Below, in pieces: positions 13,179-25,942 of a stretch of 64,000 nucleotides of DNA. Position 1 is the stretch's first letter. Each line of letters opens with the position of its first letter. The notes below the pieces were generated by a model. That model was given only the letters and a program-made list of their open reading frames with translations, searched no databases and was not told where the DNA came from. The DNA is taken from NCBI GenBank assembly GCA_029959195.1, contig CP114125.1, forward strand, positions 496,001 through 560,000, in the 5' to 3' direction. The translations under genes and the position numbers were made by a program. The stretch comes from Dictyophora rubrovolvata (Eukaryota > Basidiomycota > Agaricomycetes > Phallales > Phallaceae).

Positions 13179-13823
13179 CGATTGATGATAACGATGTTTG
13201 TTCGAGCCCTTCACACCACCAAAGTACACATTAAAACGGTTAATCCCGCCAACGGCGCGTGTACCCATCAAAATTTTGCACTCGTCCTTACTGAGATTTT
13301 CCATTTGTTTACAACTTCAGATCAAAGAGAACAGAAGCCCAAGGCTGTTCATACCATCACGAAAATACTACACTGCATGTATGTGAAAAAAACTACCCTT
13401 TTTATTTTCAAATTCCAAAAATTACACGATTTTGTGCAGCGGTGAATTATTTTTGGTAAAGGTGCAAAATCACTGATGTCCCTTCTTTAGAACATGGTTC
13501 ACGGAAGATTTTGCAATTATTGGGCTCTGATCAGGTTATGGGTTTATATGTATGTCACGTTGATGGCACTGACGGCCGGCATGAACTTTCTCATAAGGAC
13601 AAACATCTCGTCATCTCCAACGGAAGAAGACCGTCTTATGGGAAGTTTGATTGAATATATTATATTATTTATGGCAGGACAAACCTGATTTTCTTCCCTG
13701 TCCAAAAAAGGGTTAAGGCAAGATAATAAATAATTAAATAAACAAATTTGCTCTCTCACTATATAGATGAGGTCCATTCACGCTATCTGCAGTTCCCTCA
13801 ATCACATATCCTCAAACGAGTTG
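13179..13823. promoter_or_regulatory. Intergenic region and promoter of the downstream conserved gene
   Basis: No gene is supported here. An AT-rich stretch runs from about 13650, and a TATA-like box (actatatag, 13758-13766) lies 58 bases before the ATG at 13824. That spacing is why I prefer 13824 over the in-frame ATG at 13767, which would leave no leader. Frames before 13690 look random. Confidence 0.4.
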
Positions 13824-15095
13824 ATGTCTACTGCCCAGAGCCAGCCTCTGCTCATATCCTTAGAATCAAAAGTTCACTCAGGTCCACTTTCCTCGACTTC
13901 TTCCGCTTCCTCCTCCTCATTTCCAGAGAGCGCCACAGCTCGCTCCATGCGTAGTGCGACCATATCATCGACCGGGCCAAACTATGGGCTGCCCAACTTT
14001 TCCGAGAGAAATCAATTTAGTCCATACCCACAGCGTCATTCTCGACGGGGCACGGTTTCAGGAGATAATCGTCGGCATTCCCACAATCACAGCCCTCCAA
14101 CACCCTCCATGCTGTTAAACAGCTTGACTAGTGTATGTTCGCTAGTCAAGTTCGGATTTGAATAAGACACTGATGTAGCAACGAATTATTTTAGCCCGGC
14201 CGCTCCATGATGTACCCTCCTAATCCTCCACCTTCGAACTCACCCAGCCCCAGCATCGCCCCTTCTGTACTGCTTCCTGACAATTCCCCGTCAATGGCAA
14301 GTCCAAATTATCATTATCCAGTTTCTTCATCGACATTTGGGCCCGACTACGATTTCATGCCGTTCAATTCTGTGTCCGGGACATCCGCTGAGCATGCAGC
14401 CATACCTCGACAACAACCTTTGCCTCCATTCCCGATTACAAATACACCACCAATGTACGCGCGCGAAAGAGAACTTGAAGATGAGATTAAAGAATTGCAA
14501 AGTCGTATTCGTAGCATGGAGTCTATGCTCTCGTCGTCACAAAACAACGGCGGCGGTGATCACTCTCCCCGAAGTGGTCAACCGAGGTTTTCTCATAACG
14601 GAACCCTTTTTTCCCACAATATCGCATTAGGAATGTCACCATCCGATTGGGAGGGGCGCACCCGTACTCGAGAACGAATTTTTTGCTCTTTGAATCGCGC
14701 TGGAAATGCTCTTTGTGCATGGCATGACTCACGTCGCGAACGGCGGCTGTATCCGCCACGGATGGCACCGCCGCGTACCTTGAACTGCGGCTGTACCTAT
14801 GAACAGGCTCTATTTGAAGAAAGCTTAGCTAGAAATGGCGTAGGCAGTTACTGGCCAGGTGATTCAGTCCGCATGGATCCTGCATTAAGGAATGCACTAT
14901 TGGCGCTTCTCGAAGAAAAGTACGTGTCTTTGATTCCCCCATTTACCGGCGCATACCCATTAAACATATATTATTAGGTATAATTATCGAGATGGAGATT
15001 TTGAACGAAATCCAGACGGTTCATGGAAAGTAGGTCAAGACGCCGCTGCCTGGGAAGAAAAATCTCTGCGGCCACTGAGACGAGAACGCTCTTGA
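13824..15095 (+). CDS. Conserved basidiomycete Ser/Pro-rich protein of unknown function
   Basis: Three exons: 13824 to about 14132, 14195 to about 14920, and about 14980 to 15095. The intron acceptors are tttag at 14194 and ttattag before the last exon. The N-terminal half is disordered and rich in Ser, Pro, His and Asn. A short coiled coil follows (ARERELEDEIKELQSRIRSM). The C-terminal half is a compact conserved domain: RERIFCSLNRAGNALCAWHD, then SRRERRLYPPRMAPPRTLNC with G-C-T-Y-E-Q-A-L-F-E-E, then G-V-G-S-Y-W-P-G-D-S-V-R-M-D-P-A-L-R-N, and finally YNYRDGDFERNPDGSWK rebuilt across the last intron. From memory this C-terminal block is shared by uncharacterised agaricomycete proteins. Paired Cys and His residues could bind a metal, but that is a guess. 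An ATG at 13767 would add 19 residues. No function is proposed. Confidence 0.75.
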
Positions 15096-18000
15096 TCAAC
15101 AACGCCTTTCTGATAAACGTCGTCTCATATGGAGATATCAATACCCACAACAAGCGTACCGATTTATTCATATTTTATGTCAAAATTTTTCATCATTCTT
15201 GTTTTGTTCTTTGTCTTTCCTTCGCCTTCATTTTCTAAAGTACGCTATGTTTTCCATTGAGTTTCAATGTTTCGTCTGACCATCACTCCTTCAGTTATTA
15301 TTCTTCCTTTTATCCATCGCTTTGTCTACTATTTCTTTCAATCTCTAACTTATTGATTTTGTATCGACGTAGACTCATGTACTTTTATAAACAACCGTTT
15401 TCTAATCGGACGCTTTTTTTTTCGACTTCTTTAAGCATTATGTAGTGTTTTGGCACGGTTATCTCCGTCTATATAAACTATTCTCAAAAACCTTATCGAA
15501 CTATACTGCTGGATGATAATATGCGAGAACGGCGTACTAACCCGTGCCACACGGACAAAACAATCGGTTCACCGCAATATGCAATGGAATAGTAGTACTT
15601 CAGGTTTTCCATCGGTACCCTTTTGACAGGCTGAACTTTATCACAAAATTCCAATCAAGAAGCTCCCAAATCGCCGCCCAGACCTCCCCACACTGCTCCA
15701 GGGTTTTGAAGGAACAGTCGCTAGCATCTCCGACATCGGATAAGAGTATTGCTTGGAAAACAGAAAGGTCATCTCACTTCCGAAATATTACAATGCTGAC
15801 GACGTGAACCTAGTGGATCGGCTCGGAACAGGTAATGAAATTACATAAACGGCGACTTAAGTAGTAGTAGACTCAATGAGAGAATCTGAATTGCAAATAA
15901 TCTTCTTTCTCGGGAGGCGGCGTTTTTGTTCTCCGAAATCATTTGAGAGGAAATCAGGATCGACATCGACATTTCATCCGACATCGAAAAAGAGCATGCT
16001 CAATTGCGGTGAAGTCTCTTCAGTAATGTGCCGTTACGACATGATGCATGATGGGTCATCATGCCATTTCCAAATATTGCAGAAATTCTTGGGAATCACA
16101 TTCAATTGATAACAACCTTCTTTACGCCTGTTTTTTCTTGTAACTTCAGCTTCAGCCTCAGAATCACCATGTTATAGCACGATCGCAGACACTTTTTTCA
16201 ATAATCACTTGGATATGTCATGACGCACAGGATTATCGATGATACAGAAGTCCAAGGCTTTGACGAATGATAAGTGGTGCACTGCAGTTCTTATCCGTGA
16301 TTTTTAAATCTTACGCCCAAGAAGGATCGCGCTTCCGAAATGTATGAGGAAGAGGACAGCATTCTCATGGTTCGTGATTCGTTCTCTTTTTAGTCCGCTT
16401 CCTGGCGTTTAAACGAGCAATTGAGCCACGAATCCCATTACTTGCTAAGGATGGCGGTGCTTAGGGTTTGCCATGTCTGCTAATCACTCAGACACCAAAG
16501 GTGGCTCATCGAAATTAAATATGAACGATTTGCAAATACCAAGCATACGAATACATTTCAATATCCAGCAACATCACTACCCGAGAGAAATGCGGGCAAC
16601 ATTGTCTGATCTCCATGCAATAAGCTTCACGGTGACATGCCCCAGTTGAAAAAGATTTCCAGAACTGGGATCACCGGGGAATATCTCTCGGGATATTGTC
16701 AATTGAAGTTTACACCCCGATATTCCCGGCTTCAAACTTAAATGAAGTGAAGTAACTTGACCAAGAATTTGACCAATGACGAATTCTATGCTGCGTGTCG
16801 CTCCGGAGAATGCTGCTCCCGCTGGTAAATTGTCACACTCCGGAGGGGAAGGGGTCCTTCTGGAACGGCAGCGTGTGCAAGAAGAGAAACAGGCGAAGCA
16901 ACTTTAGAGCTTTTCTGGAAATCTCCGCTTACCCGTCAGCGCGTCAGCGGCAACCAGCCGGCCGCTCTGAATGTCCGCCCTTTGCGTCACCTCTTTTGTC
17001 ACACTTTTTTTTTACTTTAACTTCTCAAAAACGAGTTCAAAGATTGTCCAAAGGAGGTGTTTTTTTTGGCAGTTTTTTTTTAAAAGGCATGCTTACATGG
17101 TATGATACACCGTCTGCCCGATCAACTAATCAAAGTAAACGTCTATTAGTTCAGTTTCTACATAAGCCAGTTGGTTTACGCTAATCTTCTTGGGCGCCCA
17201 ATTTACGCCACGAGGGCGAGCTTTTCAGTTCAGTGGCAGTAAGCGATGATTTTGGCAAACTACTGTCTGGTTCACTTAGTAGATGGGCGGCGAAATAACA
17301 CTCTTAGCAGCATGTCCGGCCCCTAAGTTCGTGGTCTCGGAAGTTTTGAAGTTAACTTGCTTCTTTAGATAACCAGATCTAGTCTGCATAGAGAAATTCT
17401 AGGCACCGGAGAATACCTTCTGTCCTAAAGCTCCAATTTCCCCCTTCTTTATTGGCTGATGCTTCCGACTAATTCCAATACATTAATGACTATTCAAAGT
17501 CACCTTCAGAGCATGTAACGGCAAGCCTTTGGAGATTGTCTTTTGGAGAAAAGTTTCAATTATGCAGATGAGAACATAATTCGGCAACCGAAGCTCTGGC
17601 AAGGATTTCCCAACAGCGGATCATATCATGTCAATGACCCAATGAGGGGGGGCTCAATTCATTAGTCGACAATGCCAGGAGACTTTGCTGTTGATTAACA
17701 CGTATTGCGGTTAAACTACGTATGTATGTACCCCAAGTACACATCGATTTTATATATTTGACAGATGATGTGCACTGCTGCTATAGCTACGAGAAAAACG
17801 CTCCCATCGGAGAGATGAAATCATCAAGCAGTAATCGGTTTATGTCAAATGCGTACCTTTAGATCAAGCTATTTATATAATGACAGCTAGGTTATGTATT
17901 CAACATGTGCATTTTTCCGGTTGCGAACACAACACCTCGAAGCTTGCAATCAAATGTGAAGGGGCTCGGGCGTATGGGCCCCTTGGTAATCAGAATGGCT

Positions 18001-20291
18001 ATTAGTGAGAGGATCTCAAGTCAGTCCCCAACAGCTCATAGCCGGACTCCCTTAATCCTCCTAATTAACCGCAATCTTTGTAATTCATGTAGTTCATGTA
18101 TATCAAGGCTAACACATAATGGCGAATATTTCTGACCTGTGCCGACCATTGTCTTGGGGTCTTAAGGAACTATGTAATTAACAATCGAGGACACCGTACT
18201 AAAAATAAACACCGGCTTCTTTCATGTCTGTACTCAGAACCATTCTTGGGAATAAATTGGCCTTTCAATGTAATGGCTGAGCAGTGGATTATAGGCAGTT
18301 GATGGAGCTATAGTACTAGTGACCTTAGTGATACAGCCACGTGTGAATATTATAGTCCGAACGGACATCCATTCAAACGGCCTAATTCATGTATATCTTA
18401 CAATCCAAAAAGCTTAGGAGAAAACTAAGAACAAGAAACGACTGGCTGCAGCTTGCGGAAATATGGGAAAAGGGGCGCTCACGTGTGGTTTCCCCACAAA
18501 AATTCGCGCGAGCGAGTAAGCCATCGTTTATGTGAATGTCCCTTTTCGTACTCGGGCCGGGAGTCGGGACTGCTAGGAAATCACGGCCTCCAAGAAATAG
18601 GTGATGAAGGGAAATTTGCTGTTGAAACATCATTGATAAGGAAGATAAAGAGTAATTAAGAAAGAAGCAGGACGGGATTTGTTATTGTTTGCTCAGTGAT
18701 GGCAATGCAAACAGAAGGAAACAGTGCCTTCTAGGTTGGACATCGAAGAAACCTTGGGTTGGTACGTTATGTGGCTTGATTGATGAGCTTTCTTGCTCGA
18801 GTCGTGTGTAATACCCAGTTGCAAGAAGATCATACAGGCGGTGTTGCCAAATAACGAGCAATTCTCCCGTTCTGAATATGTTCCTGCAATCATGATGCTA
18901 CTGTTGACCTAAATAAGCCATAGGCCTGAGAAATAGAAAAAGGAGCCGATATTTACGGTGTTATGTTGAGCGACTTCGAACCGAACGACCAGGCGCTAAT
19001 ATGAGCGTATAGGTAGATAGTATGCATATACTTACTCGAGACGGGATCAAAGAAGTAAACCAGAAGTAAACTTTAAAACCTATATGAAATAGTTGACAAG
19101 GGCCAGGGTCTCTATTAGTCAAGCTTCATCGCTTGGCTTATCTTGAGAGAATAAGTGTTAATTTTAGCCACCTATTAGAATCGAAAACCGTTCTGTCGGT
19201 ACCACTGCTATCCTTATACCATGTATATTAGTACTGTTCAAACCCCATGATCAGGAATTCATTATCGAGATCATGATTATGATCGACATACAAGCTTGGA
19301 CCTCTTTCAACGTAATCCCTCGCGTTTAGCCGTTAAGTTCAAGAACGAAGTCGTATGTATTTAATTAACTTTTGACCGCAGCTGGCTTGACAGATGGGCA
19401 AAGCCTTGGTTCACATGTGATTACGACATGTCTGTGTGGCACGCGAAGTTTAATGGAAAAAATATTAGAGATGCGGAAAAAATGATGCGATCATGCACGT
19501 AGGTATGCCCTCCCTGGAGAGAGAAGCCTGAAGAAGATTACAACGACTAAACTGTCCGGGAGGTCGAACAAGTTCTTCGAACCAATACACGCTAAAAAGA
19601 AGGACTCAGTCAGAAGGGTTTTCGTCATCCGTCATAGTGGCGCATTGCATGAGGGTAACTTCCATTTGGAGTCTTGATTCTTGAAGTGGCTCAGTGAAGG
19701 CCGCAAGAATTTCACCTGAAAGCGGATCACTGAAAACGGCATGAGTTTACGATATATAAGTAAACTCTTCGAGTCATCACCAGTCATCACCGTGAACAGG
19801 ACGTATAATTAGATTTGATGCAGCACTGTGTCGAGGCATCGGGAAAATCCATTGAAAAGAGACTTATGTGGGATTATAGTATCCCCGGTGAGAGTGATAA
19901 TTAATGACATAACTCTAATTTTACTATTTCAGTTGCCCACGGCGCAAATGGAGTTTCGAAGAAGAAATTGACACGCACGATACCAGGTGATCGAGCAGAA
20001 AAGTCCCGATAATGCGTAATTAGGTTTGACACAAAGACAGGATCAGCGTAATTGCAGTGCTGCGAGCTTATCATCGCTCGTCGCGGACCCGATTAAAGAA
20101 TGCAATCTGTGTGAACCATCTATGTCACGGAAATCACCACCGGTGCGCTGAGCTTCTTGATATTTTACTTATACTTTTATAAAGTTCAGCAATTTAGGAG
20201 GAAGGGATTTAATTATAAATATGTACTATTCGCACCAATCAACCGTTTATTATAGTACCACGGAGAGGACCAAATGAGACAAGACGTTATA
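15096..20291. other. Five-kilobase gene desert
   Basis: After the 3' end of the upstream gene (T-rich to about 15480), I see no gene to 20291 on either strand. The longer open frames (15544-15807, 15876-16109, 16795-17184, 17905-18135, 18382-18633) are short, have no family resemblance, and several overlap open frames on the other strand. No terminal repeats, target-site duplications, transposase motifs, tRNA or rRNA genes were found by eye. Poly-T runs near 17005-17085 are the only simple-sequence feature. The DNA may contain old unrecognised transposon relics, which only a library search would show. Confidence 0.4.
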
Positions 20292-21540
20292 TCAATTAAC
20301 AAACTTTGTCCTGTTCGCTAAATACTTGTCACACAAATCTTGACTGGCCTTCCATGCCAGAGCACCTATATATTGATGAACAATTTGTGTCGGCTTGAAA
20401 AAAAGGGGCGGAATTAATAATTTGCAATTCATTCATAATTGCTGACAGGTGACCCACATGGTACTCGTCCCAAAAGATATATTTGTCCGGTTCCGTGCAT
20501 AAAGAACGAGGTGCCTCGTCGAAAGCTCCGATAAGACAACTTACATCGACACGAGTTTCGTCAAAACCGTAATCCGAGGGCTTACTTGTCATTTTATGAA
20601 AAAGGGTGTAGACATCGGCAAATCCCACATGAAGACCTAGACCACGACACAGACGGTACCGGAGTGAAAGGAGAGAAGTCTGAAGCTGGGTCGAGAGTCG
20701 ATCGAAGTGGTCATATACATCAGAAGGCGCATAAGCACGAGAAGGAAGAAGCCCTAAACTGCCATATGATAGGAGAATGAAATGCGTAGCACCTTTGCAT
20801 GAGGGTGAAGTGTGTCTTCGATTAACTTGCATGTATGCAGGTGTATGAAAGAGACTTTATACCTTTTTCGTATAGCTGTTCTACGACACTGGTTAAGGCC
20901 GGTATTACGCCATCGATTGAGGATGAAAATAGAATGTCATTCGCTCCAATCATGAATGCATATAGATCGTTTGAAGAGACTGTACTGCATCGAAGGAAGG
21001 ACTCCAGCTGGTCAAGCAAACAAGGAACACGAATGTCGGACTTCAAACCCATAAAGCCCTGTACCACCGAATTGTTACTTGTGGCTAGAAAAGATGAAAA
21101 TAAGATGAGTGCATGGAACTACGGCGCATACGGCCAACCTCCTGCTATTGCAAAGTCAAGTAGATCTGCATCAAGTTTTGTAGCGAGAGACTCCACCCAA
21201 ACAGGACCATTACTGAACCGGTGTTGGAAATATGCAGGATCCTCAGGCCATGTATTATTTGAGAAGATCCATCCGTTAGTTCCTTTGGACGAAATGGTCC
21301 AGTAAAGACATTGGAAGAATGGGTCAACGTAAAAAGAAAGTTACCATTATCTGACAGCGAATCACCGAATACAACGATTCTTTCATATTCATGTTTTGTC
21401 GAGAGATGATTATGTGGCGCTGCCGTTGTCGTTTTTGTTGTCGTTTTTGTTGTACTTGTGTTGTTTGTAAATTGAACCGTTATCGCGGCTCCAACGACTA
21501 AAGTTGTCAAAATGAGAAGTAAATGCGAAAACAGACCCAT
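20292..21540 (-). CDS. Secreted GDSL-type esterase (carbohydrate esterase family 16-like)
   Basis: Five exons on the minus strand (21540-21345, 21282-21139, 21084-20863, 20792-20458, 20393-20292) add to 999 bases, 332 residues. A signal-anchor-like leader (MGLFSHLLLILTTLVVGAAI) and a Thr-rich linker come first. Then come block I VVFGDSLSDNG (Ser nucleophile), the G-T-N-G-W region with RFSNGPVWVESLA, block II-III A-G-A-T-S-N-N-S, then YAFMIGANDILFS (G-x-N-D), and block V at the end. The last intron (donor gtgggt after D-E-Y-H) restores the canonical FWDEYHPTQIVHQYI, with catalytic Asp and His. Read without this intron the protein would lack the HPT block, so the splice is well supported. Relatives remove acetyl or other esters from plant cell-wall sugars or lipids outside the cell. 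The substrate is not predictable here. Confidence 0.9.
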
Positions 21541-24165
21541 CTACGCGTTACAACACGACGACAATGTTATAAAGGCAAGACTCATAAACAACTGTTGTGG
21601 CAATGGTTCACTATATTGCAGCAAGGAGTGGATGTGCACGCTTTCATAGATTGTTGTGCGCAGTGTCTGATTGAAAAAAAGTGCTGATTTCAATCTCCGA
21701 TTTAAAAAAGTCAGAGCATTCCTATCGAGCTTTTCCGAATGCGATGTCACAGTGACCGACTGAGTTTTAATTCGGAACAGCGGCTTGGTACGAACTCAGC
21801 AGCACTGCTTTTAGTCTGCATGCATTCAATATTAACTCATATTCGAATTCGCCACTTCCATTTAACAAGCCCAGTCAAGTTAAATGGGAAATCCTTTCCA
21901 AGATCCGAAAGAATCGGTATCAGGATTTTGGGAAGTCATTTGGAAGTCATAGTGCCCAACAACGTTATCAATTAGCCACCTTCCTGTCTGGATAACTCGA
22001 CTGCGAGTACATAACAAAATCATTGTACCGTGCGTGGTATATCTTCTAAAATTATTATTGATCTTAACGAGTTCCGATTTTCTATAGAATTCTCTTTTGA
22101 CAAATAAGTTCACGGACATTCAATAAGATCGCTATTCAAATTTGGCAACAACGGTAGTTCCTCAGACGCCACGATAGTGCTACCGCCGTCCAGCCGCGAG
22201 AGTTATCCAACGGTTGTGGGACATGTTTTCCTCTCCAGGATATCTGGTCACTCGCTTCAAAACAAAATTGGCGTGCAAGCTATCACATCTAACCAACCTC
22301 CCAGATTCTCTTTATCGAGACGATTTCTCTCTTCCTCCAGACGGAGTGATTTTTCTGACCAACGTCTCTGCCTCCTTACTCGCATTTTGTTCCTCCGATG
22401 CCATTTCCTATCAAGGGCGTAATCGGATGGCCATGAATCTTGATGACGCCCTCATAACTTACTTACTTGTCATTTGTAACTTCTTGATGTAAGTATTAGC
22501 TATAGCAACCGAGGAATTTCTTTAACTAACACATAAGCAAGGGGAAATCGATGTTTTCAATGTAGATCCGAAATGCATACACACGCAAAATAACCTATTC
22601 CAGGTCTCCATCTCAGCTCCTCTGAGGTGAGATGACATGTTCTAGTGTGAAATCTCAAGTTCACATATGGTTTAGTTGTTATATTAGACGACTCCCCCAA
22701 CTACGTGATGATCATGGATAACTTGTCATACATACACTATTGAGTGGTATTTATCTACCCAAGCTTCCTGATTTCATGATGCGACTATCGATTGTACTAG
22801 CAACCGAGGTAACTGTACCCTCTTAATTCCTTTATAAGACGAACCCCTTCTTGCAGATCTGAAATACGTGAACCAGGTATTCTATCGAGATGAGATGTCT
22901 TGCATTGGTGTGAAATTCTGTCTCATGACTTGATTCAGGCAATCACCCCCCTCTTATCGATTATCATCTTCCCGCTGTCTGATCATCATAGGTAATTCTT
23001 ATATCTCTGCTCTCGAATAAATGAGGTCGATGAGTCGTTAACTCATCATTACCGGAATGCCTTACGTACGAGTTCTTTTGTTCTTCCCTCCTCCCCCCGG
23101 TCCTATCCGGACGAACCCGATGGACCCGCAATCATTTCTGTTATTACCCATCCCTAGGGCACCATTTGGACGCTGTTATAATTTGTTGAAGCGATTTGGA
23201 GTTGCGCTTATACCGGGACGCAAACAAAATTCCAGATTGAGCCTTTCTCCACGATCGCGCAGCTGCCCGACCACAAAGATATTATGGGGTGACCGCCTTT
23301 ATCGCCCACCGATGAATCATCAAAAGGGACCCCAAATGGGCTGCTTGACTGGTTTGTCTGGTATCAATAGAGTACATGATTATTCCCTGCCTGCGACCAA
23401 GGGTATTATTGATTAATTTTCGCCAAACAAGAAGATCTGGCTCAACTTGATTAGCTGCGCGCCTTGAAACGTGCTCGGGCGATTGTGTACGCGTATCTTT
23501 TTTATTTGAATTAAATGACGAAAGAATGCTGGTTTCTTCGGTTGTCGAGATACACCAGAGTTGTTGCTCTGGCTTTTATTATAATGGCACAAATCTTCAA
23601 GGTTACCAAAACGTCTCTTTGGCGACGGAAGCTAAACAGCTTCCAAGCTCAACGTTCTCATTTAACATTCGGTGGTTCTTTTTCTCTTGTTATAAGCCAA
23701 TGTTCGTGGCTAATTGTTCGATCTAATTGATTCGAAGTTATTGGCTAGTTCTCGCGAGAAGGTCTGGCTCTGGCTTAACTAACTGAGCCAGTCACGCGGC
23801 TTAAATAACATGACTCCAATGATCAAATACACCATCTCTTTTTCGCGAAAGGATCCCTTTCTTCTCGTTATAAATATGCATTAAACTGACGGGTCCGACA
23901 ATACGTTAAACACTTATCATCTCAGCTATCAAGTTATAGTGCTGATTCGGAACGAATAGCAAAGTTGGGTCCGGTATGTATCAACAGGGGATATATATGC
24001 GATTGGATTAAAAATGTTACTTGTACACAAAATTCAATTTAAGTAACGTGTATAAAAAGTAGTATGGTTATATGCATATTCTGAATGATAATCAAAACAA
24101 GGGCCAATCTCGATCGCAAGGACACATACGGTATAGCACTGTATAATGTACCGCCGCCAAACATT
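21541..24165. other. Intergenic DNA between two minus-strand genes
   Basis: The right part of the first 200 bases should be the promoter of the esterase. Short open frames near 22177-22492, 23057-23416 and 23515-23730 occur on the plus strand; none shows family motifs. The frame at 22214-22492 contains a coding-like leucine-rich stretch but no start context or partner exon. A weak tandem similarity at 22500-22700 and 22795-22990 is listed separately. The region near 23810-24060 is AT-rich and is likely the 3' untranslated region of the DUF4048-like gene. Confidence 0.4.
22500..22995. repeat. Possible diverged tandem duplication of about 295 bases
   Basis: Two stretches share short matches in the same order: tagcaaccgagg (near 22503 and 22799), g-[tc]-agatc-[ct]-gaaat (near 22565 and 22855), ccaggt, and gagatga-[cg]-atgt followed by gtgtgaaat-[ct]-ct (near 22628 and 22890). 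The offset is about 295 bases throughout, with small indels. The similarity is low and judged by eye, so it may be chance. Confidence 0.3.
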
Positions 24166-25942
24166 TTACCAATTCCATTTCTCTTGGTCATCGTCATCAT
24201 CACTATCATCATCATTATCATCAACAGGAGTACCAGTAACACCGACACCCTTAGCCTTGACCTTCTTCGCCATCGCCTCCGGTGTTTTCCCGTTGATTGT
24301 TGTGTTGTCCGAGTCGGGTACCATGTTAGCTTTTGCAACAGGCAAACCGCGATCATCTGGTTGAAGAACTCCGCCTGATTCATCTTCTGGGCCCTCCTCC
24401 GAGTCCTCTAAAAGCGATGCTGAGGATGAGGATAAAGATGAGTACGTTCCTGGATTAATAAATGTCCCGACTACAGGATCTAGGACCAGAGGCGAGATTG
24501 GGGTTGAAGGGCAGTTCGTAGCAAGGTGTTTAGCTTGAGGTGAGGATGACGCTGGGCTCGGAGTAGTTGAAATTGAGCCTGGTGCGGAGAGGGCCGATAA
24601 CATGTCGTTGAATAACAAAGATGCACGTTTAGATTGTTTTGATATGCTAATAGGAACTAGGCGTAAGAAAACGTGGTACGTGTTTGTCATGGGAACAAAA
24701 TGCATACGTTTCATTAGTTCGCAATTCTTCCCATTTTTTGTTTAGACTTGGTGATACCCAGGTAGCGACATGTTTCCCGATACTATCTGGAGATGAAAGT
24801 GATGACGATAACTGAGAGAACGTGGAAGATAACGATGTCGGTCTATTCTTTGATGGTAGGCTAAAAGGATTAACATCTGATGGTAGTGATGAATGATTGG
24901 TTAAAGCCGACGATTTTAACTTTTGAGCAGTGTATCCTCCGTCTTCTAGTACAGGCGAATCGAGAGACCGAGTCCCGTTTGAATGTGTCTCGTCGAATAA
25001 AGAACTGACGCTGGAAGACATGGAAGAATGACCTTGAGTTGATGAGAGAGATTCGGCGTTTTTATTGTGCTTCAACACAATTGCAGAAGAGGAAGGACGC
25101 TGTCTGGATGGAAGAGGAATTGATGTGGTAGTCGAGACAGGTGATCCAGAAGACGACGACGCGGAAGAAGATTCGGAAGAAGAGCTCGAAGATCCCGCAA
25201 TAGCAGGTTCCAAAACGGCCATAACCTTCTCAAATCCATTTTGAACGCCTTCGCGGATTCCAATTAGAACATCACTACTGCTATTACGCGTTGTTGGCGC
25301 AGATGATTCCACGCTGGTGCCAGGTAAAGCCGGCGATCCTTTACTCACGATCCTTTCCCACTTTTGTTTAAGGAACAAAAGTTCTGCTTCGTGCTGTGCT
25401 AGTTGTGTCCGTAGTTCAAGACACTTGGATTCTTTTTGGGCGATGAAACGTAGGAGATCTGCATGTCTGTAAAATATCAAAACGTTTAGTTCAGTCGGCT
25501 TCTCAGTCAACGACGGACAAAAACGTCACTTTTCAGCTAATGTTGCTGGCTCTGCTTCTTTGACAGGCGGCAGTAACAATCGTGATCGTGAAGGACCATC
25601 CTTTAATTGAGTCGTGATAGGTGATTTCGAAAACACGCCTTCGTTACCACCGCTACCGTTACTGCCACCGACAGTGTTCCTCCGTACATGATGTTGCAAC
25701 TCGGACTGGGAAGTACTGGTTGGAGAGCTTGGATTATACGACAAACTACTTTGCCGTCTGGAACCTATTCGAGGGCTTCCAACTGGTGAATCTTTTCCTT
25801 CATTCCATGCACTGTTGTTGTTATAGTGTCGCGTTGAAGCTAATGGCGACTTGGCCATTATAGGACTCGACCGAGGGCTTGAAGAGGTAGAAGGAAGTTG
25901 GAGAGGTCTTGGAACTGGGCGTGAAGTGCTTGCATCTGACAT
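24166..25942 (-). CDS. DUF4048-like Ser-rich coiled-coil protein
   Basis: Three exons (25942-25530, 25466-24708, 24646-24166) add to 1,653 bases, 550 residues. The first intron restores KHADLLRFIAQKESKCLELR, and the second joins E-L-R-T-N-E-T to I-S-K-Q-S-K-R. Most of the protein is disordered, rich in Ser, Pro, Thr and Asn. The one ordered element is a coiled coil at about residues 138-185 (ESKCLELRTQLAQHEAELLF followed by L-K-Q-K-W-E-R-I). This ordered block, with its E-S-K-C-L-E-L-R start and the L-K-Q-K-W end, resembles the helix of fungal DUF4048 proteins (Q-E-R-R-V-L-E-L ... L-K-x-Q-W). A conserved short helix follows after a linker (GKHVATWVSPSLNKKWEEL), and the tail is acidic (D-D-D-S-D-D-D-D-D-Q-E-K-W-N-W). 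The function is unknown; the domain name rests on recollection of the pattern. Confidence 0.65.

Noticed and set aside
16795-17184. 129-codon plus-strand open frame
   Set aside because: It includes translated poly-T tracts and basic, random-looking sequence; no motif and no neighbour support.
20835-21305. 156-codon plus-strand open frame
   Set aside because: It is the antisense shadow of the GDSL esterase exons, whose family motifs are unmistakable.
15096-24000. Search for terminal repeats or transposase motifs in the gene-poor block
   Set aside because: No paired terminal repeats, target-site duplications or DDE-type residues could be recognised by eye, so no mobile element is reported.
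24085-24378. Plus-strand open frames opposite the DUF4048-like C-terminus
   Set aside because: Antisense to the acidic and Ser-rich tail; the apparent Ile runs come from translating the complement of Asp codons.
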